Source: an uncultured bacterium | Lineage (GTDB): Bacteria > Pseudomonadota > Alphaproteobacteria > Sphingomonadales > Sphingomonadaceae | Direction: 5' to 3' | NCBI GenBank assembly: GCA_942636505.2 | Contig: CALOGB020000217.1 | Location: 1-45,707, forward strand | Length of the DNA: 45,707 bases | Part shown: piece by piece, positions 1-7,761 of the stretch | Numbering within the stretch: the stretch's first letter is position 1 | How the letters are laid out: each line of letters opens with the position of its first letter | Made by a program: the position numbers and the translations under genes | The notes under the pieces: model-generated | Told to the model about the DNA's origin: nothing | What the model saw: the letters and a program-made list of their open reading frames with translations, nothing else | The model's database searches: none

Positions 1-37
1 CCTCCCCGTCGGTACGATGGACGATGATTTCGCTCAT
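1..37 (-). CDS. possible 5' end of a gene leaving the window on the left
   Basis: A minus-strand ATG at 37 opens a frame of 12 codons (MSEIIVHRTDGE) that runs off the left edge without a stop. The only support is the open frame, its position downstream of a perfect palindrome (99-123) and the fact that all genes up to 7.3 kb point the same way. No function can be proposed from 12 residues, and the ribosome site is weak. Confidence 0.25.
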   Translation of the reverse strand, partial: MSEIIVHRTDGE

Positions 38-98
38 GCCGGCCCTGCCCGGTGGTCCGATGTACCCTGCATTCCGGCCTCGTAGCATATCACAGTAG

Positions 99-123
99 TT
101 ACCATAATGTCCGATTATGGTAA
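99..123. promoter_or_regulatory. perfect 25-bp palindrome, operator or recombinase-site candidate
   Basis: Two perfect 10-bp arms, TTACCATAAT and ATTATGGTAA, flank the spacer gtccg. The dyad lies 62-86 bp upstream of the minus-strand start at 37 and about 130 bp beyond the end of the gene at 251-769. The position fits an autoregulatory operator. The arm layout also resembles tyrosine-recombinase core sites, since CATAA/TTATG motifs occur in dif-like sites, but the spacer here is shorter. Which of the two it is cannot be settled from sequence alone. Confidence 0.55.
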
Positions 124-250
124 GTGCTTCGGCGCTCTCTGAAAACCAAGCAAACAGAGTAGGCGTCGTCCGCATTGAGCATCGAGGTCACTACGAAATC
201 TAAGTCTGAGGCGGGGCGTTAGTAAAGCCGCCCCGCCCGCATTTCGGTAC

Positions 251-769
251 CTATTGACCGGCTCGTGCTTTGCAACAGGCTCGAACCACATCAGCTGCGG
301 CTCGCTCAAGCCCAGCCGCACGATCGGTCCACCGGTCGAACGGTGCGATGAGCGACACCCAGATCCCATCGGGGCCGACCGTGAGGAACAGGTCCTGGTG
401 CTGTGGCACGAGGTGGAGCTGCCCGTCCAGGTCGCGGAAGAGACTGAGGTCAGGCAGGAGGATCGGCCCGGTGGTCGACCTGAGGGCGACGTCGACCCGC
501 ACCGGGTCGAGCGTCTCGGGGTAGAAGCCGTGACGCACGAGGAGCGTATCGCGATACTCAGCCGATCGCAGCAGCGCCTCGTCGAAAACGCGGACGCTGA
601 CCGGGGTGGCGGCCAGCACGACATTGTGGTCGAGGCTCTCGAGGGCGCCGGCGGGCAAGCCGGTGTTGCCGCCGAGCGGGTAGTAGGTTTCGCCGCCGAG
701 CGCGGCGAGGAAATAGTCGAGCAATGCGTTCGACGTGGACGGCAGTGGTTCGTGGAGCATGCGGTGCAT
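251..769 (-). CDS. hypothetical protein, mobile-segment small gene
   Basis: This encodes a 172-aa soluble protein of unknown function. The start at 769 has an upstream AAGAAGG ribosome site about 10 nt away. The sequence has no membrane segment and no signal peptide. It has balanced composition with a middle stretch rich in aspartate and leucine (LLPDLSLFRDLDGQLHL) and a CC pair near the C terminus. I recognise no family. It is the last of four minus-strand genes (2397 to 251) with the same direction and short gaps (49 bp to the previous gene), so it is probably co-transcribed with them. A large antisense frame covers the same DNA, but only the minus frame has a good ribosome site and a protein-like sequence. 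Confidence 0.6.
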   Translation of the reverse strand: MHRMLHEPLPSTSNALLDYFLAALGGETYYPLGGNTGLPAGALESLDHNVVLAATPVSVRVFDEALLRSAEYRDTLLVRHGFYPETLDPVRVDVALRSTTGPILLPDLSLFRDLDGQLHLVPQHQDLFLTVGPDGIWVSLIAPFDRWTDRAAGLERAAADVVRACCKARAGQ

Positions 770-817
770 GACGGTAGGCCTTCTTTTTGGCGTGATCCCC
801 GAACCGACTGGTTCGGA

Positions 818-1162
818 TCAGGCCCGTTCGCTTTTCATCGCGCTTCCCGGGCTTCGCCTGCCTGTCCTGCCGATCCCTTCCCCTTTCCGCGGTCGCGGCA
901 GCGTGCAGCGATCCCTACCGTTCCATCCGGTCCGATCGCCGAGAAGGGCGTAGCCCCAGCGGTCGAGCAAACGGGCGCTGTCCGCCACGGTGAGCGGGCC
1001 AGCTTCGCCACCGACGCCAGGACAATAGGAGTGCATCATGGTCACCAAAGCATGGCCATCGGCGCCAAGCGGCTGCCGCTGCCACCACTGACCGAGCACG
1101 GCAGAACTGAGCAGCAGCATGGCGGCGAAGCGGAACACCATGGGTGGATTGCGCGCGATCAT
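818..1162 (-). CDS. small exported hypothetical protein
   Basis: This encodes a 114-aa protein with an N-terminal hydrophobic segment (about residues 8-24, FRFAAMLLLSSAVLGQWW) that looks like a signal peptide or membrane anchor. The mature part has a single YCPG cysteine around residue 47 and a second cysteine near residue 87. The last 25 residues are rich in Arg, Gly and Lys (LPRPRKGEGIGRTGRRSP) and look disordered. A GGAG ribosome site precedes the ATG at 1162. It is the third gene of the four-gene minus-strand cluster, 109 bp after the previous gene. No family is recognised. The exported prediction sets it apart from its soluble neighbours. Confidence 0.5.
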   Translation of the reverse strand: MIARNPPMVFRFAAMLLLSSAVLGQWWQRQPLGADGHALVTMMHSYCPGVGGEAGPLTVADSARLLDRWGYALLGDRTGWNGRDRCTLPRPRKGEGIGRTGRRSPGSAMKSERA

Positions 1163-1271
1163 CGTCTTTTCTCCATCGGGCTTGTTGCCCCATCGAGATC
1201 ATCCAGCGTCTCGCCACCGGTATCCGGATGCCGGTGGTGCCGATTGCCGGAGGCGCTCGGAACCCTCATCT

Positions 1272-1898
1272 TCAAGCCTCCGGCCTACGACGCCATGCCT
1301 CGCAGAAGTCGAGCCATCGCTCGGCCCAGGCGCCATGCTCGCTTTCGGCGAGGTCCGGATGCAGCTGAGCCCATCCGCACGCATTATGGATACGGCTGAG
1401 CACGACGATGTGAGCGTGCGGCGCTTCCGCGGCGAGTTGATCACCGGGCGCGTGCAGCACGGCAAGGCTGGTGAGCTGCCTCGCCCGTGCCAGATGCAGC
1501 ATGGCCCAGGTGGTCACCTTGTCGAACTGATCGTGCAGCGGTTCACCGCGAACGAACGGCAGCGTCAGGACGGCAGCGAGCAACCGCTGATGCTCGGGCA
1601 CCGCCTCGTCATAATCGGCGAACAGGCGTTCGAGCGACACCGGGTCTGCGACACCCGGCGCGAGCAGCAGTCGGTGATCCCGAGCAGTGGTCGGCATGCC
1701 GCAGCGGGTTTGCGGGCTGGTCGGTCCGGGCTCGATTGGGTTCATCTTGGCGAATGCGAGCCGCGACAGGCTGCGCTCCTTCCCCTTGGAGCGGGGACGT
1801 AACAGCGCGTAGCCAAGACCCGTCACGCCCGGCTGGCGCACATCGAACATCATGTCCGACGCTTCGCTGGGGCTGGCCCAAACCTGGAGACGGCTCAT
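1272..1898 (-). CDS. small protein with an isolated MobA/MobL-like HUH motif
   Basis: This encodes a 208-aa protein. Around residues 145-165 it reads VLHAPGD, a short spacer, then PHAHIVVLSR. In MobA/MobL relaxases the metal-binding motif has the layout HAPG, then N.HAH[IVL]..[TS].R, so I infer a reduced HUH-like fold. The N-terminal relaxase helix with the nicking tyrosine and the long C-terminal part are absent. The start at 1898 is favoured because the upstream gene's stop and this ATG are arranged as TGATATG, suggesting translational coupling. Internal ATGs at residues 16-17 are alternatives. It may be an accessory DNA-processing protein, an inhibitor derived from a relaxase, or a relic. 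The motif is visible; the role is inference. Confidence 0.55.
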   Translation of the reverse strand: MSRLQVWASPSEASDMMFDVRQPGVTGLGYALLRPRSKGKERSLSRLAFAKMNPIEPGPTSPQTRCGMPTTARDHRLLLAPGVADPVSLERLFADYDEAVPEHQRLLAAVLTLPFVRGEPLHDQFDKVTTWAMLHLARARQLTSLAVLHAPGDQLAAEAPHAHIVVLSRIHNACGWAQLHPDLAESEHGAWAERWLDFCEAWRRRPEA

Positions 1899-1899
1899 A

Positions 1900-2397
1900 T
1901 CAGCGCCCCGCCATCAAGGCCGCAAGCGCGTCGGCGCCGAGCGCGAACCCATCTTCGCGCTCCTCGTCGCTGCTCCACGGTGGCACCTCACAACCGCGCA
2001 GCCCTACGCTGAAGAGGGCAAAGACGGTGTCGTCCGGATGATTGGGGACAAAATGCGCCGGTGCCGCTGCTCCGAGCCACAGCCGGGTAGGCGCCGACCA
2101 GAACAGGCGATGTCCATGCAGACCGACCGTAAAGCGGGCACGCCTTGCATCGGCGCCATCTGCTCGCGCCACCAGCGCGTCGCACCCGAACGCCGCCATC
2201 ACCTCGCCCACGGCGGCGGCATCGCTGCCGTCCGACAGGGTTGAGGGCACAAGTAGCAGCCGCGCAGTGCGCGCGTGGAGGTAGTTGCGAATCTTCAACA
2301 TCGGCACGTCGACGTCCGGTTCGAAGCGCAAAGCCGCCAAGCGTGCAACCATGAGCGCTGCCGCGATGGCGGCAGCCTCGTTCGAATAATGGTTCAT
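1900..2397 (-). CDS. hypothetical protein, first gene of small cluster
   Basis: This encodes a 165-aa soluble protein of unknown function beginning MNHYSNEAAAIAAALMVARL. I chose the ATG at 2397 rather than one 60 nt upstream because a GAGAG ribosome site lies about 11 nt before it and the upstream extension is Arg-rich and unprotein-like. An alanine-rich helix opens the protein, followed by a mixed alpha/beta-looking sequence (TARLLLVPSTLSDGSDAAAV, then FTVGLHGHRLFWSAP). No signal peptide or membrane segment is seen. It is the promoter-proximal gene of the cluster and overlaps functionally with the next gene through a 1-nt gap (TGATATG). I do not recognise a family. Confidence 0.6.
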   Translation of the reverse strand: MNHYSNEAAAIAAALMVARLAALRFEPDVDVPMLKIRNYLHARTARLLLVPSTLSDGSDAAAVGEVMAAFGCDALVARADGADARRARFTVGLHGHRLFWSAPTRLWLGAAAPAHFVPNHPDDTVFALFSVGLRGCEVPPWSSDEEREDGFALGADALAALMAGR

Positions 2398-2806
2398 TAT
2401 GTTCGTCTCTCTAGGGAGCAGGCGCGCGGGCTGTTCGCGGCGCCTGTCAGGGATCATTTCACCTTCCGGTTCAGCCGAAAGGCTCCCCCCACCCTCTCTT
2501 CACTCGTCTCTGGGTTAACGTCATGCCGCTGCCGTGCAGCCGGCTCATCGGTGCGTACAGATCGTCTTGGCTTGTAAACTGGCTCGCCTAGATTTGGCCT
2601 CCCCAGCATGCGAGCTGAGGCGCTGAAACCTTGTCAGTAAGTAGCCGAAGGCCCAATTCGAACCAGCTTTGGCCGGGGCGCGGGCGTGCATGTCCAAGCT
2701 TTCTTCGTGGCCTAAGACGCGCGCGCCTTCATTGCAGGTTTCCAATCTTCGGCTCGATTAGCCATCTCATCGACGATTAATTACCCTGCTGGGCGACGCT
2801 TTTAGT
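2398..2806. other. 409-bp intergenic region with no supported gene
   Basis: Only short, poorly supported frames occur here. The stretch separates the minus-strand pair at 2807-3369 from the four-gene cluster starting at 2397, so a promoter for that cluster is expected in it. A TA-rich patch near 2775-2785 (gacgattaattaccctg) is the most promoter-like segment. I find no hairpin with a T-run and no tRNA. Confidence 0.4.
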
Positions 2807-3136
2807 TCAGGGTTGCCAACCAGGAACGAGCGCCATGAGCCGAAGCGCCTCGATGTGACCGATTGCCTTACAGGCGACCAGAGGTTCCAAATCGGCTGCC
2901 GCGAGATGACGCAGTTCAGGCTGAGCGAACGGTGGCGTCTTTAAAGTCGCCAAGCATTCGATGATTTCGATGATGGTCCAGCTACGGACATCCACCTCAA
3001 TCACGCGTCGCTGCTCAAAGGTCCAGATCGTTTCGCTGTCGGTCAGCACACTTCCGTTCAGACCGGACGATCGCAGCCACAAGCCGCGCACGGTCGTCCA
3101 GTGAGGCGGTAGGACAAGCCGACGGCCGCCTCTCAC
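2807..3136 (-). CDS. hypothetical protein, GTG start coupled to upstream gene
   Basis: This encodes a 109-aa protein starting with GTG at 3136 (VRGGRRLVLPPHW). The GTG overlaps the TGA of the preceding gene as GTGA, a classic translational-coupling arrangement. The longer frame that begins at an ATG at 3250 would overlap the upstream gene by over 100 bp and has an unprotein-like start. The product has a hydrophobic patch (SWTIIEIIECLATL) and a leucine-rich C terminus. I recognise no domain. The pairing with the 78-aa gene suggests that the two products act together. Confidence 0.45.
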   Translation of the reverse strand: MRGGRRLVLPPHWTTVRGLWLRSSGLNGSVLTDSETIWTFEQRRVIEVDVRSWTIIEIIECLATLKTPPFAQPELRHLAAADLEPLVACKAIGHIEALRLMALVPGWQP

Positions 3137-3369
3137 AATGTCACCTGAGCGATCTGGCGGCGCGCGCATGCACAGTCCATCTCCGCTAGCGCCGCTAGAT
3201 ATGCGACCTCCGTGATGGTCATGCGCCACTCGAACTGCTCGCCGCCGCAAGCCGTTTGTGCGATCGTTCGATTGGCCGGTAATGAGATAAATCCGTCCAG
3301 CCGGGCGACTATACCGCGCAAACCAGTCCGATACTCGTGCGCTGCCCGCACGTTGTTGAAACCGTCCAT
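3133..3369 (-). CDS. small hypothetical protein
   Basis: This encodes a 78-aa protein (MDGFNNVRAAHEYRTGLRGI at the start). The ATG at 3369 has a strong GGAGG ribosome site five bases upstream. The sequence contains three cysteines (TACGGE and DCACARR), which might bind metal. It is otherwise unremarkable, without signal peptide or membrane helix. It begins 166 bp after the relaxase stop on the same strand and is followed by an overlapping gene at its own stop codon. No family is recognised. Confidence 0.5.
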   Translation of the reverse strand: MDGFNNVRAAHEYRTGLRGIVARLDGFISLPANRTIAQTACGGEQFEWRMTITEVAYLAALAEMDCACARRQIAQVTL

Positions 3370-3535
3370 ATGTCCTCCGCGTCGCGGGGGCCTAGGCGAA
3401 CTGCCTTTTGCTCCTTCCCATCACGACACGGCGCTCCTCACGCTTCAACTTCATATCAGGAATCGTTTGAGTGGTAGGACAATCACGACAGAGACATTGG
3501 CTAGACTTGATATTTCTAATCAGACATTGACGGTA

Positions 3536-6500
3536 TCAGCGCCCGCGATCGCGTGGTCTACCAATACCAGAACTCGGCATTTCTGCCTCGACCTTATCTG
3601 CGATGATTATTCGGTTCCATTGAAGATCTGATTTAAACTTATCGTTTTCTGACGATGGCCGCGCAACGGCGTTGAGCATTTCCCATCCACCGGGAATTTC
3701 CCGTAACGCGCAGACGCTTTCCCATACCGCTGCAGAACTGAAGCCGATATTTAGGTAATCGTCGCTTCGCACGATCGCACCAAGACCTGCCCCAAGGTAG
3801 TGCGATGGCATCGCGGCTGCTTCATCGAGAAGATCGCGCTGCGGGCTTGGCAACCCCCGATACTGCGGTGACTCTCGGTGGGCGGCTAGCTTATTGGAAA
3901 GCCAAGGTTCAGGAAAAAGTGCCTCTTCAACGGCCGAGTGAGTGCGCCCGACAGGTTTGCTATTTGGAGCCGTCGCTTGCCCACGCGTCAACGTCGTCGG
4001 CGTTGCTCGGCCGTCTACAGGACGACCTGCGATGTCAAGCAATGCACCGTTCTGAACTTTTACTGGCATCGGAGGGGCCGCTCGATCAACCGTCCGAGTT
4101 TTAGCGATATCGCGGGCACGCTCTGTGGATGACTTTATGCGAATTTCGCCTTTCGCCAGCGTGTTCGGCATCTGGCTGTTGTCTGCTTTCGAGCGGTTCC
4201 CGTCCTCGCTCCGAGTCTCTTTAGTCTCCGAATGCTTCTTCCCGCGGGGCAGCGTCTCCTGATCCGCGACGGAAGCGGGATCCATCGCGATGACCGGCGA
4301 AATTGGACGACGTTTCGGACGCCGTGGGATGCGATCGTCTGTTAGCTCCGGCGCTGGCTCATTGGGATCAACGGCGCTCGCTTGCTTAGCCGAACCATTC
4401 GGAGAAGCTTCATCTGACGAACGGGTCAGCGGATTGTCCGACGAGGGACCGTTAATTTGCGCGTGTGGGTCTGGCTCATTCTGAAGCGCCGCATTAGTCG
4501 CAACGGTGTCGGGACCGATTAGTCCAACCGCATCGCCCGAGATCGGCTTCATGCGAGCGGCAGAAGCCGACATCGGCTTGTCAGCGGTATTCGGCAGTTT
4601 TGGCGAATAAGTAAAATCGATGTTTCCGGATTCTTGGAAGGGACGATCATGGATCCTCGCCTCGTTTTCGGCTTGATCATTCTCGCTTATTTCTACCTCT
4701 GAGAGCTGGCTTAGGGCGATATACTTCCCCCTCGTATCTGGAGCGTCCATGGCATGGGCCTGGACGTCCGCCCTAGAAATCGATCCCGGTCCACCATCGT
4801 CTTCGCCGCTCAAGCGTGGGTAGAAGTTTGCTGCGCCCAGTGCGGCCCTGACATCCTCGTCAAGATTCCAACTGGCGGTAATCGGGGCCGTAGTTTCCAC
4901 AGACTTGGTCTCTGCAGATGTCGGTTGTTTTGCGAACAGCCCGGCGTTGTTTGGCCGAAACGTCCGGGTCGCGACTGGGACAACAGCAGCGCTGACTCCG
5001 CCTGAACCGGCACGTAGCGGCGAGAGTGCCGACACCAGTTTTACCGTCGAGTGATCCGTTACGGGTTTCATCATCTCGCCGCGTTCTTGCGTCGCATGCG
5101 GCTTGCCAATCAAGATTTTCTCGTTCGGCGCGTTCCTGTTGACGAAGGCAACGTCAGCGTCGAAGCGGCCTCGCAGAAACAGCGGATGCGCCCCATAACG
5201 CCGGTTAAGTGTTGCTATCGCATCGTTGGCTGTTTTCGGGTGCCGTGTCCGGACTTCAAGTTGGTCAACACCGTGTTTCGCGACGTAGCGGAGCAGGCGC
5301 CCAACGCCGTCGGTCTGCGCCAAGATGGCCGCTTCAAGAGCACGGTCTGCACGAAACGCAAAGGCGGCGTTTACGAGCAATTCAAGGTCGAGCGACTTGA
5401 GCCCCTTAAACTGCGTGCGCCCGTCCTCACGCCAAAGGTGAACAAACGTAGTAGCGTCATCAGCCTGTTGTGGATGCCGGTGAATGTATCGGATGAGCTC
5501 GTCGAAGTGCCGGTGCGGTGAAAGACGAGTGATATGCTGCGTCGCCAACACCGAGCCGGCAACCCAGGCCTGCTCTAACGCAATCCGGTCGCACAGCTTT
5601 TGAGCCCGCGCTTCCAGGCGCTCCATTTCCAAGGTATGACGTTGCGCTGTGGCTTGATACGGTGCGATGGCCTGCTCAATTTCATCCATGTGGGCGAGCG
5701 CCAGCTGGTGCCTGGCCGCGATCCTGCTCCGCTCTCGAACATCCGCCGATTTCGCCAGCCCGGCATCGATATCCGCAATAAGGCGAGCGCAGTTCTCGGC
5801 CAGCCGAACTGCCGCCGACAAAGCCATTTCACGCTGTAGAGCCACCTCATCGAGTGCATCACGGCCCTCTTCGATATGTTGAAATATGCCGGTGAGCTCG
5901 TCTCTCAACTTTGCCATCGGCATGTCGCCCCCACTCGGCTCGACCGTTTGCAACGCCTTAAGAATTTCGAAGTGACGATCACGCCGCTCGCGCGAACGGT
6001 TGGCCAGCTCGAGCTTGCGTGCAGACCAGTATGTTTGCGCATTGTCGCGATCTTTCGGCACATCGATGCCCGCCTTCACCAACGCCGAAGCCGCCTTGCC
6101 GAGCGACATCATCGGCGCCGCTGCTATGCCCATCTGTTCGTAGGTGCGCGGATCGTACAACCGTCCGGAACGTGCCCGCGTGAGATGGAAGTTACATATT
6201 TCGGCAAAACGTTTGCGCAGGGCAACAACGTCTGCGCTGGCACTGGTTTGATGAAACGTGCTTTGCCGACGTTCCTTCGTCCAGCCCGCCAGTTCGCCAG
6301 GACGGAGCTTGCGGCCCGAAGCAAGATCAAAGCGACCGTCCGCGCCGCGCCTGCATATCGCTGGATAGAATATGAAATGAGGATGATGATTGGCGCGGTG
6401 GTTGTAGCCATTGGGTCTGTGAAGTGCTGCTGTGAAGGGAAGGCCAAGGGTGTCAAGCTCTGCACCAAACTGTGTGACGATGTCCCTATGCGCGGCGGCA

Positions 6501-7321
6501 TCAAGCTCGGCTGGCAGTGATGCTACGAACTGTTTTTGCACTTGCCCAAAACGTGGTCGAACGAAGTGCAGCCCTCGTGCCTTCAGGTCCGCGCCGTAGG
6601 TTGTGCCAAGCTGTCCTGCCCAGTCGAGATCTTCTTGTCGAAGCTCGAGTTCCAGCAATCGGCTACCGTCGCGGACGTAGCAGCGACCTTGATCAATTTG
6701 CTCCCCTCTCCTGAGCGCCGCAACAATGTTGATCAGGGCTGCCGGGGCGTTCGGGTCGGCGCTCAGCGTCTCCCAATCGCTTTCGCTCATCGTGGTCAGG
6801 TTCAATCTCAGGCGCGGCGCGCCGGCCTTGCGTTCGACCCTCCAAGCTTCTTCCCAGAACGCGATGCGTTCTACACCAACGTCCGAGATGTTCGAGTGAA
6901 TGAAGACGACGCGAGAGTCCGGGTCGTTGACTGAATCATCGGCTTGATCACCATCGACGACATAGCGCTCGGAACCTGCTGCCCTCGACAATTCACGGGC
7001 CCAGTTGTCGGTAAGATACCGTTCTTGCCCTACCGCAGCATTAACTGAACTACGGCCTGCTGCGGTCGCGCTGTCGCTTCTGGAGATCGTCGAAAGGCGC
7101 GTGTGAAAACTGATTGCGCCATTCGCCGCGGTCGGCCGTTCGCCGGCAGCCGGTCGTTGAAGATTGATGGTACCGACCCAACGAGACTTCCGGCTTGTCA
7201 CGTCTTGGATTCCACGCTGCCGTCCAGGCCTGACTGTCCCGACAAGCGCTTCCCGCTCCTGCCAATCGATACGTCGACGCAACGCTTCGGTCATGTGAGT
7301 TACGTCGGCGGGAACGGGCAT
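3536..7321 (-). CDS. MobA/MobL-type conjugative relaxase, large
   Basis: This encodes a predicted 1261-aa relaxase that would nick the transfer origin and pilot the cut strand during mobilization. Known MobA/MobL features appear in order: GRSSVN and a following ERYLTD near residue 100 (possible catalytic tyrosine), FWEEAWRVERK near 155, then LPAEL and HRPNG followed by NHHPHFIF at about 301-318, which is the HUH metal site. About 95 residues separate the FWEE motif from LPAEL, where typical family members have few. The C-terminal two thirds hold a coiled-coil-rich region and a long, polar, probably disordered stretch. The open frame extends to 7762. I start at 7321 because GGA lies before that ATG and the upstream residues are Arg/Gly/Cys-rich and unlike protein. 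No coupling protein or secretion genes are nearby. Confidence 0.75.
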   Translation of the reverse strand: MPVPADVTHMTEALRRRIDWQEREALVGTVRPGRQRGIQDVTSRKSRWVGTINLQRPAAGERPTAANGAISFHTRLSTISRSDSATAAGRSSVNAAVGQERYLTDNWARELSRAAGSERYVVDGDQADDSVNDPDSRVVFIHSNISDVGVERIAFWEEAWRVERKAGAPRLRLNLTTMSESDWETLSADPNAPAALINIVAALRRGEQIDQGRCYVRDGSRLLELELRQEDLDWAGQLGTTYGADLKARGLHFVRPRFGQVQKQFVASLPAELDAAAHRDIVTQFGAELDTLGLPFTAALHRPNGYNHRANHHPHFIFYPAICRRGADGRFDLASGRKLRPGELAGWTKERRQSTFHQTSASADVVALRKRFAEICNFHLTRARSGRLYDPRTYEQMGIAAAPMMSLGKAASALVKAGIDVPKDRDNAQTYWSARKLELANRSRERRDRHFEILKALQTVEPSGGDMPMAKLRDELTGIFQHIEEGRDALDEVALQREMALSAAVRLAENCARLIADIDAGLAKSADVRERSRIAARHQLALAHMDEIEQAIAPYQATAQRHTLEMERLEARAQKLCDRIALEQAWVAGSVLATQHITRLSPHRHFDELIRYIHRHPQQADDATTFVHLWREDGRTQFKGLKSLDLELLVNAAFAFRADRALEAAILAQTDGVGRLLRYVAKHGVDQLEVRTRHPKTANDAIATLNRRYGAHPLFLRGRFDADVAFVNRNAPNEKILIGKPHATQERGEMMKPVTDHSTVKLVSALSPLRAGSGGVSAAVVPVATRTFRPNNAGLFAKQPTSAETKSVETTAPITASWNLDEDVRAALGAANFYPRLSGEDDGGPGSISRADVQAHAMDAPDTRGKYIALSQLSEVEISENDQAENEARIHDRPFQESGNIDFTYSPKLPNTADKPMSASAARMKPISGDAVGLIGPDTVATNAALQNEPDPHAQINGPSSDNPLTRSSDEASPNGSAKQASAVDPNEPAPELTDDRIPRRPKRRPISPVIAMDPASVADQETLPRGKKHSETKETRSEDGNRSKADNSQMPNTLAKGEIRIKSSTERARDIAKTRTVDRAAPPMPVKVQNGALLDIAGRPVDGRATPTTLTRGQATAPNSKPVGRTHSAVEEALFPEPWLSNKLAAHRESPQYRGLPSPQRDLLDEAAAMPSHYLGAGLGAIVRSDDYLNIGFSSAAVWESVCALREIPGGWEMLNAVARPSSENDKFKSDLQWNRIIIADKVEAEMPSSGIGRPRDRGR

Positions 7322-7486
7322 CTCGGTGTCCAGGATGATGGTGCGACAACCAGCATGCCCGAATGGCGATACGCAGTAATGGGTAACTAACAATCGCCCA
7401 AGATATGCTGCCCCTACCCCGCCTTCCGGAGGCACAGCCAGAGGACCCCTGCGCGCTCGGCGTGCAGGCCGACCCTGCCCCCGACT

Positions 7487-7510
7487 TCCGCACGCGGAAA
7501 TCCAATTATA
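7487..7510 (-). promoter_or_regulatory. relaxase promoter candidate: TATAAT with adjacent palindrome
   Basis: Read on the minus strand, a perfect TATAAT -10 box (7510-7505) is followed by the palindrome TTCCGC-gt-GCGGAA (7500-7487), which would cover the transcription start. The arrangement suggests a promoter repressed by a protein binding at the start site, driving the relaxase 165 bp downstream. The -35 element is not a good match at standard spacing. Confidence 0.4.
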
Positions 7511-7592
7511 GCGCAGCGCGCGCAAATACCGGCTTGAGCCGTTGTTTGCAGCTTTGCACAAAAACCTGAACTTCCCACTGTTTCCTCCCCCT

Positions 7593-7624
7593 CGCGTACA
7601 CGTGCACGCGAACACGCATGTGCG
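7593..7624. other. alternating purine-pyrimidine tract in the relaxase intergenic region
   Basis: Bases 7593-7610 alternate purine and pyrimidine for 18 positions without a break, and 7612-7624 do so for 13 more. Inside is a short dyad, CGCGT-N8-ACGCG. The tract lies in the 440-bp region between the divergent relaxase (start 7321) and the gene at 7762. MobA/MobL transfer origins commonly lie next to the relaxase gene, so this region is the best oriT candidate in the window. No nic-site consensus is recognised. Confidence 0.4.
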
Positions 7625-7761
7625 GGTGAGCACGTCATGGGCGAAGGCGCGCACATCCGCGCCTGTGTGAAATGAAGATTTAGGTACCCTGTCAGGGGCT
7701 CGGTCAGCCGCCTTAAAACATGGTCGATGACGCACTGTCGCATCATCAGGAGCCAAAGACA

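Noticed and set aside
254..1399. Long plus-strand open frame of 381 codons opposite the small minus-strand genes
   Set aside because: It is an antisense shadow in GC-rich DNA: the residues are His/Arg/Pro/Gly-rich and the minus-strand frames have ribosome sites and protein-like sequences.
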